A DNA stretch of 64,000 nucleotides. Source: Gigantopelta aegis. Its lineage: Eukaryota; Mollusca; Gastropoda; Neomphalida; Peltospiridae. Made by a program: the position numbers and the translations under genes. Below, piece after piece: positions 44,419 through 56,930 of the stretch. The DNA lies in contig NC_054708.1 in NCBI RefSeq assembly GCF_016097555.1, positions 25,424,987 through 25,488,986 on the forward strand, given 5' to 3'. The first letter of the stretch is position 1. The number at the start of each line of letters is the position of its first letter. The notes below the pieces were generated by a model. The model made no database searches, was not told the origin of the DNA, and saw nothing but the letters and a program-made list of their open reading frames with translations.

Positions 44419-44788
44419 ATAGGGACCATTCACACACAGAATATCTACCCCTCTATAAATATCATAACCCTTTCTGGAAGTCTGTATATGAGACAAAGAC
44501 CGCCATACAAGAACCCACTATATTGATGAAAACCCCCACCGATATGTTTTCTGACATCTACCTCACCCCATCATACGAACATTTATCTAGTCAACTGGAC
44601 CAAATATTATGTAAATAGATGGAAAAAACAATGTTTAGGGCCAAATGATTTTCAACGAGTCACAAGTCACAAGTAACCGCATAAACACAGTTTATATTGC
44701 ATAACGGATATGGAACACTCACACAGAATATCCTCTATAAATATGAGAACCCTTTCTGGAAGTCAGTATATGAGCCAAGGACCGGCCT
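44419..44788. repeat. Diverged direct duplication, spacing about 285 bp
   Basis: Both 44419-44505 and 44705-44788 contain ggata.gga.c, ctctataaatat and accctttctggaagtc. Other parts are less similar. Confidence 0.7.
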
Positions 44789-44912
44789 AGGTGACGCAGT
44801 GATTTAGCCATCGGACTATAGGCTGGTAGGTAAAGGGTTTGCAACCCGGTACCGGTTCCAACCCAGAGAGAGTTCTTAAAGGAAGGGACAATTAAGGCAT
44901 TTGGCCTGGTAT
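44782..44912 (+). mobile_element. SINE family C head fragment
   Basis: The tRNA-like head gaccggcctaggtgacgcag with a B-box-like region. The 3' part is lost. Confidence 0.65.
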
Positions 44913-46277
44913 GCATAGTCGACGATATATAATACACATTATTGCTTAATATCAACAGGTATAATCGTATAGTTAATTAATAAAACGGTTAAATGTGACG
45001 GCTATTATATATAACGGGCGCAGGCATTTTGTACCATCCCAGTGGCGAGCTGGTGGTTACGTAATAGTTAACTAACGTGTCTCTTCAGGAATTAGTCTTC
45101 GAATTGAAGAAACAAAACATACTGATTTTTGTGGATGCCTCGCAATGTTCTGTAATAATATCCATCTCAGTAAGCCAGCAACAAGTATATATTGTTTTTC
45201 AATACAAAATAAACCATCATTGTCAAAGTGTTGAAATAACTATTATGTTTTGTACATAAATTAACCCACATACTGAAATAATAATCGGAGTGTTTTCTTG
45301 GTTAACTGGTCTTTTCTTTCGGTGGCCTGTACCTGTGGTTCCTGATTGGCAAGTGTATCTTTAGATGGTCCCCAGACACCGTGTCTAAGACACACTGAAA
45401 AGACGTTCCTCTTTTATTAAGATCACAGGGTATTGTGTGATAACCGCGCGGACACATCTTAAATCGTAATGGACATTATCAGCCGTCTTGCTTTATTACT
45501 GTAAGTAATTCTGTAAATCCCTTGATTAAGTAGACTTTCCCATCTAAAATCACAAAACTGACCAATTACGTAGTCCCAAAGAAAAGAAAATTATCACTTG
45601 GGTATCGTGAGTGGTCGTTTTTTCGCGAACATACCCTACCAATAGGCCTAATAATATGCATTTTTTGTTTGGATTTTTTTTTAAAAGAGAAAAATACTAT
45701 AACTCCCATTTTGTTCTATTGATGCAAATTGAAATATATTTAGTTAAACAGTTTATTATACTATCAAGTCATTTATGTTGTTTTACAAGTCAGGTCTTGT
45801 TACACCAGTTATGGAGCACTGGCTGGAACGAGAAATAGCCCAATGTATGTATGTATATATATATAATATATACATGTATGTATATATATATATATTAAAG
45901 GTATAACATATATTGTCAAACATTAGCATATAATATTGTTTAATCAACGACAGATGTCTTACGAATGGTAATTGTGACAGTTGATATAAATTAAAACCTA
46001 GTATCAACACATAGGATACCTGTTGCAATTTGCAGTAAAGTGTAATTTAAATTAACTTTTCTATTTAAATTAACAAAAGACGGGGTTTGTTTTTGTTCAG
46101 TAGAATCGATCCTATAGGACACAGATACTACTAGAGCCCAACTCATTTCAGGCGACTGTTCCACCACTTATATTTTTTATCGAATAGCAATACTCTTTCA
46201 AGAACTCGTTTGTACATATTTTCCACGGGATAGGACAGCGCAGCGATTGGTTTGATTTGACTTGATTTGACTTATTG
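44913..46277. other. Gene-free region with small SINE fragment
   Basis: No gene. 45795-45845 holds a SINE core fragment (cagttatggagcactggctg). An AT-rich dinucleotide tract lies at 45845-45895. Confidence 0.45.
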
Positions 46278-46609
46278 GTTGGAAGGAAGGAAATGTTTTA
46301 TTTAACGACACACTCAACACATTTTATTTACGGTTATATCGCGTCGAACATATGGTTAAGGACCACACATATATTGAGAAAGGAAACCTGCTGTCGCCAC
46401 TTCATGGGCTACTCTTTTTCGATTAGCAGCAAGGGATATTTTATATACACCAACCCACAGACAGGATAGTACATACCACGGCCTTTGTTACACCAGTTAT
46501 GGAGCACTAGCTGGAACGAGAAATAGCCCAATGGGTCCACCGACGGGGATCGATCCTAGACCAACCGCGCATTAAGCGAACGCTTTACCACTGGGCTACT
46601 TCCCGCCCC
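46278..46609 (-). mobile_element. tRNA-derived SINE, family B head with A-type tail, 9-bp flanking repeats
   Basis: gacttattg occurs at 46269-46277 and 46610-46618. The tail is at the left, the head at the right. Confidence 0.85.
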
Positions 46610-46794
46610 GACTTATTGATAGATCAAATACAATCGTGTGGATATTATGGCCAACAACGTAAGCTTTGAAAAAACTAAAACAAGAAGCTTGTAAGTTAAC
46701 AAGTTTAATTACTCTGAAACCTGTACAATAAAACTATTCAGTTAACACGGTGTAGTTCTATGCATAATATTAGAAGGCCACATCAAAATATATA

Positions 46795-46832
46795 CACACA
46801 CACACACACATACACACGCGCGCGCGCACACA
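46795..46832. repeat. (CA)n/(CG)n microsatellite
   Basis: Alternating AC with a short CG core. Confidence 0.9.
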
Positions 46833-47604
46833 CAATGTAACAGACATCATGTACACATAGTCATATCCATGAAAACAAAGACAATTTCATCTGTACACAT
46901 GTGTATATTGTTTAAATAATACTTTAAATACAATATGAAACACAACTTCTCCCCCCTCCCCCTTTGGTTTTGGTTTGTATAATAAATATTTGCTTGTTGT
47001 TGTATAGTAGACCAAAATGAACACTATTATAGAAACATAATACTTTAATCAATACGGGCTGAGATTGAAAAGCTATAACCAAATTCAACAACAAAGTTAA
47101 TAACCAAACAATATATAACGTAATTAAGGCTCTTTAAAGATTTATATTTATTTGATTTTTGAATTAGCTTTCTGGTCATTTAATAATTAATGGAACAGCT
47201 TCGCTAGATTTAACTTCAAGTCACATTTAACATCCAGTGACATTCTATACTGTGGTTTTACCTATTAAGTATATAAATAATATTTCCATATACATGTACA
47301 TGTATTTACCTTTTCTGACACCCAATAGCCGATGTGTGTTTGTGTGGTGCATGGGATGTCGTTAAAACATTCAGTCAATCAATCATTCATTAATTCAATC
47401 AATCAATCAATCCACATTTGGCGTTTTGGCAAAAAATGGTTTAAACTCTGTATAATAACTGTATGACAAGTATTTAGAATATAAATATACATACAGGTAC
47501 TCTAAAACTACTTGTACAAGTACTAAGCACACACATGTAGGAAAGGAATGTATCATCGTGATATGTTAGCACATTTTAACTGCAGGCCATTTACAGTAGT
47601 GTCA
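46833..47604. other. Gene-free region with SINE tail
   Basis: No gene. 47317-47412 is a SINE tail (ctgacacccaatagccgatg) ending in an (AATC)n-like tract. Confidence 0.45.
47317..47412 (+). mobile_element. SINE tail fragment with (AATC)n
   Basis: Same tail type as 42810-42882. Confidence 0.65.
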
Positions 47605-48129
47605 CTGTAAGGCCCAAAACACACAGAGTGCGGGTCTGGGTCTGGAAAGTGTGGCAAGGTATATTTTGACGTCTGGGTCTGTAGCTGTCGCATGTTATCA
47701 ATATAATTGACTGCGTTCATATCTTTGGATATATTTTCTTCCTTAAACATCAACAGTAATTACTAATTACCATTATTCCACATTGCTTAATATACATCTT
47801 TCCTGTTGTTTTTAAAAAATTAAAATGAAAAGTCAAGGCTCAAACATTGTCCAGTTGTCAGTGTGAAAATATAGGGCATCTTTTGTGATGTCTGTTGCCT
47901 GATCTGTAGTTGACGCCAGCACAGACGCGATGTCTTTCGTCAAATTCTATTCAATGTATTTCATTTAGGACTGGTACCATACTCGCCAGACCCAGACCTG
48001 GCCCCGTGCATATAAGCTTTAAAGTCTAGACTTTAATAAAGTCCAGACTTTAACGTTAAAGTCTGGATTTTATTAAAGTCTAGACTTTAAGTTTTATAAG
48101 CACGGGCCCTGGTGTGTTTTGGGCCTCAG
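47605..48129. mobile_element. TIR element interrupted by a fold-back palindrome
   Basis: The left arm (aggcccaaaacacac, gggtctgggtctgg; 47609-47645) is the inverse of the right arm (ccagacccagacc at 47985-47998 and gtgtgttttgggcct at 48112-48126). The right arm is split by the palindrome 48001-48108. No coding sequence. Confidence 0.75.
48001..48108. repeat. Near-perfect 108-bp palindrome
   Basis: Centred on aacgtt (48052-48057). The arms run to gccccgtgc and gcacgggcc, with repeated ttaaagtctagac modules. A half-arm-like sequence (ccccgtgcttataaac) recurs near 61409. Confidence 0.9.
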
Positions 48130-49552
48130 GCTACTCTAAAGTGATTCTATGTCTAAAACAAAGTGACAAAGAAGCAAGCTAATGGTAAGGGTATAATGTA
48201 CATATACATGCTATAGAACTGCTAATGCGAAACAATTTGAACAGTTTTATTACTAAAATGGTTCTGTGTTGCAGTATATTATGCAAATAACTTATTTATT
48301 CTATACACCGATATGCAGTTATGGTGAATGCATTTTACACAACTTTTATGGCATTCTGCTAAATACTGAAGAACAATTTTAAAATACCATTGCTATCAGG
48401 CACATGAATGCTAACCTATATATACACAGTGGACTGTTTTAACTGCTTGGAACTATGTAGTACCAACAAAACTGACAACATCTATTTGAAAGAGTTTACC
48501 TTCTAGTGCTGTACTGGGTATAGTATTATTAAAGCTAAAACTAGACATCGTGGACCGTAGAACTCTATTAACGTGCCCTTATACCACAGATGTTTCGGCC
48601 ACGTCAGAAATCAGACCTGGGACAGAAAACCAGACATCAAATCAACAATTTGAAAGGTTCTGTTCAATGTTAGAACTGAGCAAACTGGATTATATGCCAC
48701 AAACGGGACAACAAATACCATCACCTTTGGCAAACCAGTCATGGAGAACCGGGTGGTGTACAAAGAAACAACAACAGGCTTGTCAAAATCAACTGGCAAC
48801 CAGTACATTTCAATGACCACTGCAATGTCCGTAACAACTACTTCTTTACAATATAATATTCTGACTTCATAGCAATGTTTTTGTATGGAAACTCTGCTGA
48901 CCAAAAAAAAAGGCCTACCTACTTTGGAGCCTTTTATTTCGAAACAACAAAGATTCTGTAATGAACAAAAGTTAAACTCTGTTTTGTTTTAAAGACATCA
49001 CTAGAGCACACTGATGTTTTTAATCATCCACTGTGATAATTCTGATGCCCTACATGTTTCCATCAGCAGCAAGAGATCTTTTATATGCACTTTCCCACAG
49101 ACAGGACAGCACATTCCACAAACATTTTTTATATCAAACATTTACTACATACATATACATGGAATCCACATAAGCACTATATGCTAGCTTCCTAAAATTG
49201 AAAATTTGCTTAAATCATTCATATGCTCGTCGTAGTACTCTGACTGTCAGGAGCTAGATGGACATTTGGACAGTTATAAGAGCGATTACAACTGTCCAAA
49301 TATCCATCTAGCTCTCGAGTACTCGGTCTAGGGATATGCAAAAACAAAAATCAGGTAACAAGTTTGGTTTTTGCATAACCCGTCATGACCATGCTTGTAA
49401 ATGATGTCCTAAATTAAATGTGCGACTGAGATTTGTACGAGCAACACACAAACTAAACTATCGCTCTCACATTGTCAGAGACTATACATTGTATGTAGCA
49501 TGAAATAGCACACAACACTAGCTAAAGCTAGAAAAAACAATTACATACAAAG
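48130..49552. other. Gene-free region with decayed SINE pieces
   Basis: No gene. 48975-49130 is a minus-orientation SINE remnant (ggcactttcccacagac type core). A minor hairpin lies at 49252-49315. Confidence 0.45.
49252..49315. repeat. Hairpin, about 25-bp arms
   Basis: gagctagatggacatttgg mirrors ccaaatatccatctagctc around a short loop. Confidence 0.85.
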
Positions 49553-49923
49553 TAGGGCCTCCACGAGTCCAAAAGTCTTGAGGGTTAGACTCGACCCGGA
49601 CCCGACACTTGCACTACATGATAACGAGACTATAGAATAAAGTAAAATAGCATTATGCATCTTAATTCGAACGCTGAACATGGATGCCAAATCCTGCCAT
49701 TGTATTGCATTCCACACATTCGACTTTTGTTTTCCATCCATGTCTCACAGCCCTATAATGTAACCGGCGACAAGCATATATTATTATGACAAAATGATGA
49801 AATACACTGTAGTAGAATTAATTGAGAGTGCTCTTCTTTCACGGGTACTGGAGTCCTGTGAATGGACTAGAGTCCCACTGGACTCGGCCTGTGGCCCGTG
49901 CTCGAGTACTCGTGGAGACCCTA
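49553..49923. mobile_element. hAT-like MITE with 8-bp target duplication
   Basis: Ends TAGGGCCTCCACGAGT and ACTCGTGGAGACCCTA form inverted repeats. atacaaag flanks both sides (49545-49552 and 49924-49931). It is 371 bp and non-coding. An 8-bp duplication and TAGGG-type ends fit the hAT superfamily. Confidence 0.88.
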
Positions 49924-49931
49924 ATACAAAG

Positions 49932-50311
49932 TACTATGTACATGTGTACCTAATTACCAAGCTCAAGCAAAAGTAAATAAAAAACAAAAACAGACAACAT
50001 GTCACAAGGAAACAAAAAATAGATTTTACATTGCAAAAATGCTAAGTAGTAAGTATATAATTATGTGAGCAGAGGGGCATCCAGTCCTGCCCCACCCCAA
50101 CTCATACTGTTTCTTACACGTATTTCAATTCAATTCATTTCAATTTGTAATTTAGCTAGGCATGTTATTATTTGTACACATTTGAACTGTCTCAGGGTTT
50201 TATCACCTATGTTTCTAGACTGATAATCGGCACCATTTCCTCCCATCATTCCCTAAAGGCAATGTTGGTTTTTATTCCCAATTTGGGACTAAACAATTTC
50301 TAATATGAATG

Positions 50312-50381
<70 letters not shown>

Positions 50382-50867
50382 TCTACGTACTACAGGTAGT
50401 ATTTTGAAAACAACACGTAACACTTGACAAACAAACCAATGATAACATTTCATAACTCAAAATTGATATATTAATTTTAAATTTGAATAAATACAAGTAT
50501 ATGTATAAAATAACTGTTTTAAATTATAACTTTGCTTCATAATATGTTTTTGAAATGAAACTAAAAATTCCATTGTTTTATAAACTAAAGCTAAATTTCC
50601 CCAAATCAAAGACCTTTGTCTGTCTATCCTGAATAACATTTAATGGCATGTTGTTAGTGTCAGACATGTCAGTCATGTTTTACATTGGAGATTCCGAGGA
50701 ATCCCTTCGGGAATGTGTGTGACCTTTGGCCACATGTCATTGGAGCCCACCCAAAATGCATTTTCATGATCCGCCATTGTCAGTTTTGTGTCCTTACACT
50801 GCCCCAAATAAAACTCTGACCTAAATTAGTAATAGTAGTAACAAGTTAAGCATTCTGAGAATAATTC
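49932..50867. other. Gene-free region with (AT)n
   Basis: No gene. The (AT)n tract at 50316-50381 is the only strong feature. Confidence 0.5.
50316..50381. repeat. (AT)n microsatellite
   Basis: About 32 AT units. Confidence 0.95.
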
Positions 50868-51152
50868 TGAAGTAATACATGCCCCTTATCGGACCCAACA
50901 AATTTTCCTATCTCCTAACTTAATGCGCCATAACTGTGTGTACAAAATGTGTTAATCACCATGAAAGTCAAACTTGATCTGTAACAGTACAGGATGAAGC
51001 TAAACACAAAATTTCACCTTGATATCTCGTGACATTGCAAAAACAAAATCCAGGAAACTATATGTGTGACAGACAGACAGAGGCAAAAAGACGGAGACTA
51101 AAGCCAGAGTCCCTCCAGTTGGACGGGTGAGGGACTGGTCCCCTCTCTATGA
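50868..51152 (+). repeat. Dispersed repeat shared with 56440-56930
   Basis: taatcaccatgaaagt, gtaacagtac and a gacagacagagg / gacggagac end with tccagttgg all recur in the 56-kb block. Confidence 0.75.
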
Positions 51153-51287
51153 ATATCCCACATACATAAGGCTATTAAAAGCTGTTGTACATGTAGTATT
51201 TGAATCATCTGCTTTCGCAAGAAAAAAAGTTCAATTTTATAATACATGTATAATACACTCTCTACATATATACATGTACTATTATCT

Positions 51288-51425
51288 TTAGAGCTGGGCA
51301 GTATTGAAATTTCGGGGTCAGTATTGGTATTTTGGGGGTGGGTTACCTCGGTATCAGTATAGTATTCGGTACTGATATAATACCAATACTGATATAGAGC
51401 AGTATTTCTGGTATACTCAGCTTTA
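51288..51425. mobile_element. Small TIR element, hAT-like by its ends (tentative)
   Basis: TAGAGCTGGGCAGTATT at the left is mirrored loosely by ggtatactcagcttta at the right. The interior is rich in GGTAT/ATACC. No target duplication was seen. Confidence 0.5.
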
Positions 51426-52623
51426 AATGCATGCCCGAGTTAAGTCTCATCTAAATAAAATAAAATTCCATAAACAAGGCCCTCATCTCTTCTTTTCAGC
51501 TATTTTGTGTTCATCAGGAATACTATTAGTGCTTTATTAAATGGCGTGTCAAGTTTTAATTTCTTTTTCTATTATTATTGATGGTTCATTGTAAGCAGAG
51601 TTAATCTGAGAATCTCATATTTTCTCTCATCCTGAGGTATATGGAACAGAGCTATCCCATGAAAGAAAGCCATGTAAGAAATTACATCTTACATGGGATA
51701 TGACGTGCTTGCGTTTAACATGACGTTGTTGGTAATATATGACATCATACTAATGTGAGGTGGTGACGTGAGGTCATTAGACAGTTTTAAATTAATATTT
51801 TGTTGTTAAAACCTTCATTTTAAAAACTATCTTGTTAATTTGTAGAGTTAAATTTTATTCCCCACATGACCGCATATGATGGAGTCTTATATGAATCACT
51901 CACAAAAAATGGGGAATAATTATATAAAAATCTGTAAATTGAATTCATTCTAGTCATCCTACATGTAATTTAGCCCAATATTTTCGAAGCTATCTTAGTG
52001 CTACAATGTTGTAAAACTCTCATATGCTACAATACAGGGCTTCTAGATTATGGTAGCCTCACTCCCATGGCTAGTGATATTCAGTGTTGGGCTTTTAAAT
52101 AACTACTATTGTCATGCCCGACGGCTAGTGAATTTTTCAGTCAAATATTGCAGTTAAGTCTATTTTGTATTTATTACCCCAGCAGGCACTCATAACGGAG
52201 AAAATAAAAATCATAATTTCTCACTGAGAAATTATCATGCATTGGTCTAACGAACAATACTATTGGATAATTTGACGCTTACAAACCAATGACCTTGTCG
52301 GTACTAAATATGACGTCATCACGATTTGGCAAACGCACACAATGACGTCATGTAGTTTAAAGAGTTTGCATTTACGGCTGTCTGATTTTGGTGTTAAATT
52401 TATAACAAAATGTCATTTTAATGCAATTCATTATAGATTTTGAACCAGTATAAAGAGAACTTTTGTTTTTTTTAAATTATCTATGAACGTGATTAAATTA
52501 CAAAGTTATAGAAATACTCAGAACAGTGCGTAAAGTGGCGTATATCGTTTCTATACATGTATGTGCATGTGTGTGTTGAAAATAAAGGCTTTTAGAGAAT
52601 AAATAGCTCCGGTAATAAATAGA
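51426..52623. other. Gene-free AT-rich region
   Basis: No gene. Two CRE-like TGACGTCA octamers at about 52311 and 52343 lie 32 bp apart, with no evidence of a promoter next to them. Confidence 0.45.
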
Positions 52624-52764
52624 ATAACAAACTCGGCACCAGTTATTATCAAATTTATGTCCCTCATGAAATAATTTTAATTTGTCACTCGCAAATGAAG
52701 TGACAACTGAAAATTATTTCACTCGGGACATAAATTTGATAATAACTGGTAACTCGTTTATTAT
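52624..52764. repeat. Long palindrome (fold-back element)
   Basis: 66-bp arms (52624-52689 and 52699-52764) around a 9-base loop. ccagttattatcaaattt pairs with aaatttgataataactgg. A few mismatches. Confidence 0.9.
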
Positions 52765-52788
52765 CCTCTATATATGAAAATCCTGCCC

Positions 52789-52792
<4 letters not shown>

Positions 52793-52822
<30 letters not shown>
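52793..52822. repeat. Poly-C run
   Basis: About 30 C just right of the palindrome. Confidence 0.92.
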
Positions 52823-54787
52823 AGTTAGTATTTTTAAGCTTTTTATGTGATATTATTATAGGTGATTATCATTATTATTTAGTAAAATTGTATTATATTG
52901 GGTTGGGCTAGTGAATTTTAATCAAGGCTAGTAAATGATCCCATGGATAGTGGATTTTATAAAAATTCTAGAATCCCTGTATAATATCATAGCAACGCAT
53001 GCTATAGCCTACAACGGTTTTACGACATCGTAGCACAAAGATAGCTTTGAAGATCTGGGCCCAGATGTTTTACAATGTGAATAAAGTAATACAAAAGATT
53101 CAAATCTGTCTTTTCCATTAGTCAACATAGATAACGGTAGACAAAAATTATAAAGGTAAAGACACATGACATGGTATTTGTGCCATCTGCAATGTACTTC
53201 AGCGATGCAATCATGCAAATGGCTTTTAAAAAGCAGATTTACTGAAAGAAAAAATATAAATGGTGGGTTTCTCATGCCTCCAGGATACTGTCGTAAACTA
53301 ATGGTAAAGATAGACAATAAGTGGGACACTGAAAAAAGTTGTTGAAGAATTAAAAATAACTTGCCTATAAAGATACCCAGCTAGTATTCATATACTTAAC
53401 ATGTTGATCTAAGCTTGACCAAGATGTAACAGTGCCATCTGATGGTTAACTTTAAAACTAATAAAAAATATTGGTCCTTTTTGTAGATAATATAACGGTA
53501 AAGACAATAAAATGAAAAATAATAGGTGCAGTTTAAAGTTGTATGCAGTGTAGTTTTATTTTAATATAACAATCAATAAATCAATGTGGTCTAGCGTTGT
53601 CGTTAAGCAAAACAAAATTTTAATATAACAAACTTGTGTATTTGTGAGTGGTTTACTTACATTTCAGTTTAAAGGCAGACTTAGTATTTTAGGGAGTTTT
53701 GCGATTCCATAACGATAACGTGTGCTTTAGTACACAATAACGGAGTGAACATTTTGGATATATGATTTTAACCACAAGCTTTTCTAATGCATCTGCATTG
53801 TCAAATATCATATCCAGTGCATCAAGTTATGATGCTTTTTATGTGCATCCCTGTCTATTTACATTATATGCTGAAAATATTGGAGCTGCCATGACTTTAC
53901 CGTTATTTGTCCCTTTTTGTGAAAATAGTCCTTAAATTGTTTCAAACAGTCAGTGACATGCAACTGCATGTAGTTGTAGATAATTTGTCAAGGTAAATAT
54001 AGGCTCAGAATTAACAGGTAGCAAGAGGCAAGTTCTGGTGCTTATTACACACTATTCATTATAACAATCAGGTTCATATGCAACTTTTGCTTTCCATCTG
54101 GAAGTAATATACATATACAACTTTAAAATATCCAGTACCTTTGTTCTAGAAATGCTTCTCAATTGCTAACTTTTTTCAAGAATAAAGTTTGAGCACAGAT
54201 TGGTTCACATGCCACAAAATTAACTTTGAGCCAAGTGAAGGATTCGAGGTAATATGTTATCAAGATTGGCACAAATGTAGTTTGACATTACACTTAAACT
54301 ACAAGTAAATCTCATCAAAACAAACACCTCAGGACGTGCCTGTACTAGTCCATGAGCCAGACCAAAACTTGGTACCGACTGAGGGCACCAAACAAACTGT
54401 TATATTTGTTTTAGTACACCCTAAGACAAAACAAAAATGCATGATGTACTTTTCAATAGGGTAGATTTACCTAGTTATCACAATTTTTAACATTTATCAT
54501 TTAGGTAGTCGAAAAATGTGAGAAATCTGTGTTTTAGTGTTTACTAAAGCACTTATAAACCTTGTAGATCGGTATCCACAATGTTCTTTATGGTTTTTGC
54601 ATCTGTTGTAAGTGTTGATTAAGTATCCGAAAGGTGTAATTTGGTATCCTTGAGTATTTTTAAAAATTCAAGATGGCGTCCAAGATAACTGTCAAAACAG
54701 AACTGGAAACATCTCCAATACTTTATCACTAATGATGAAAATGTTCATGTTCATGACAGTGTTTTAGGTGTCAGAGGATTCATATTG
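52823..54787. other. Gene-free AT-rich region
   Basis: No gene recognised. A SINE tail fragment at 53568-53620 (caataaatcaatgtggtcta) is the only repeat identified. Confidence 0.45.
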
Positions 54788-55210
54788 AACTACTCCCAGC
54801 TAATCAATTGCAACATTATTTACATCCAAGATGGCCACCACTATAGTAGTCAGAACAAGACAATTAAACATTTATTTCATTTTACATGAACTATAGCAAG
54901 ATTGTGAAGTTAGGAATTGAGGTTTTTTTCAGTCACCAAGGAATACATTTACAACATATGCTAACTGAGATATTGCATCATCATTCAAATCCAAGATGGC
55001 CCCCGAAAATGGTCGTTAGGAGTAAGAAGTGGCTATATCTTCCATTAATTCAATTATTGCATTAACTTTCTATTGAGAAATTTCATTGTTTCCAATTGCT
55101 AAGTTTTCAGGGTGTTCAATCCATTAAAAATACATGTATATCTACAAGTAAATTTATCTAAAATGTAATTTAAAATAATAATTCTTATACTGACCTCTAC
55201 ATATATGTCT

Positions 55211-55286
55211 TAAAGGCGTTCAATCACGGATGGTTGATCTAATTATTGACCCAACAAAGTATTATATGACAATATATACATTTATA
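55211..55286. repeat. Repeat fragment shared with 16331-16409
   Basis: See the 16.3-kb copy. It continues here into a tataatctctataattcag segment. Confidence 0.8.
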
Positions 55287-55493
55287 TAATCTCTATAATT
55301 CAGAGAAACAAACGGCTATTTGTAGAGCAGAGGTGTGACGTATTATTTTGAGTCATGTGACGGGCATCCCCCCCCCCCCCGAATAACAGCAGTGTCAAAA
55401 GATTTACCAAGCTCGTGGGGGGGGGGGGGAGTGGAGAGGGAGAGGATTGGTTTACCCTTAAAATGTAGGTTTTGAAAATGATTGCTTTAGGTG

Positions 55494-55648
55494 CAAAACA
55501 TGTCGTATACGCTCAGAATAATTCGGAATGTTTTCAAATTATTTTCAGATCACTGGCATGATTCTGCAAGTAAGGTTTTGATTGGTGAACATGAGCTCCA
55601 ACTGGCTGCTGTTAGATCCACATGTAATAGTGGAGCTAATTTTAATTA
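55494..55648. mobile_element. Fragment of fold-back element F1 with 14-bp flanking repeats
   Basis: Matches the end and part of the interior of 60328-60911. gattgctttaggtg flanks it at 55480-55493 and 55649-55662. Confidence 0.85.
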
Positions 55649-56439
55649 GATTGCTTTAGGTGATACTTAACAAATACAGTGGTCATTTCTTTGTTTTTGC
55701 AACCATTGTGGAATCTTCATGCAGATTCGTTATATCTGTATTAGAAAGTGATGGCTTGTCGTAGAATTGAAATGCATTCCATATAAAAAATAAAAAACCT
55801 CTTATTTGAAGTATAAATTATTCATTGGGCAATATATGTAGAATGTAAGATATGGTAACTTCTTACTATTGGCGGCCATTTTCATGATCATCTTGGATTG
55901 AAATTATAATTCAGTTAGCAAGAGGTTGTTATAAATGAATTCCTGGGTTCATAAAATTCATTTAATAACAAAAATATCTTCCCATTTGGTGTAGATTTGC
56001 TTATATATTAGCGGCCATCTTGGATTACATTGATGTTGCAATGCCTTAATTAGCTGGGTATAGTTCAAAATTAATTCCTGGTGAATGTTGACAAGTGCAT
56101 TTCAGTTTGTGTGATTAAAGTATCTATATAACTGACAGATTAATACACAGAAACGTTATTAAAATTTTAGAATAGTACCCCTCTTTACTAAAACTCATTT
56201 TCTGACCTTAAGCTACTCTGGAGAAAAGTCCATCATGCTGTTTTGAGATCTATAGATACATACATCTATCAAAAACGTATAGTTAAGTTTAGTGTCCTCA
56301 GATGGTATCAACTGGCCAAATTTGGGATCTCGGCTTATGCACTATACCTGCATGTACACGTAGGTCTTACATTTTTGGCTTGAAAACAAATAACTAGTGA
56401 CAGCAAACAAAATATTAACCAGGTTAACAAGCATTTTGA

Positions 56440-56930
56440 GAGTACTGCTAAAGAAATACATGTCCCATACCTGACCCAACAACTGTTCTTATCCCCTAAA
56501 TTCAAGCGCTAAACATCTGTGAAAAGTCGGTAAATCACCATGAAAGTTAAACTTGATCAGTAACAGTACAAGATAAAGCTATATACAAAATTTCACCTCA
56601 TTATTTTCAGTTATTCCAAAACGAAAGTCCGGAAAACAAATTTCTCCTTGTCTGTAACAGTACATGATAAAGCTATATACAAATTTTCAGTTCAATATCT
56701 CAAGGCCTTGTGGAAAAATGTCCGGAAAACAAATTTTAATATCTTCTAAGTTCAAGGGCCATAACTCCATCAAAATGGGTAGATCGACATAACCTGATCT
56801 GTAACAGTATATGATAAAGTTATATACAAAATGTCAGCTCAATATCTCAAAGTCTTCTGCAAAAAAACATCTGACAGAAGGACGGAGATGAAACCTATTA
56901 TCCCCTCCAGTTGCACCGGTAGGGGACTAA
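56440..56930 (+). repeat. Dispersed repeat with about three internal tandem units
   Basis: Units of about 110-120 bp share gtaacagta, gataaagctatatacaaa and tcaatatctcaa. The end has gacagaaggacggagatg and cctccagttgcaccgg. Related to 50868-51152. Confidence 0.8.

Larger units (their letters stand above)
54788..56067. repeat. Large diverged inverted repeat (arms about 300 bp)
   Basis: Arms 54788-55095 and 55780-56067. cagctaatcaattgcaacat and tccaagatggccacc at left mirror atgttgcaatgccttaatta and gcggccatcttgga at right. A second block around 54989-55028 mirrors 55860-55899. The spacer holds two other repeat fragments. Confidence 0.75.

Noticed and set aside
48550-48816. 88-residue plus-strand frame
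   Set aside because: Its second half resembles a decayed SINE core; no recognisable product.
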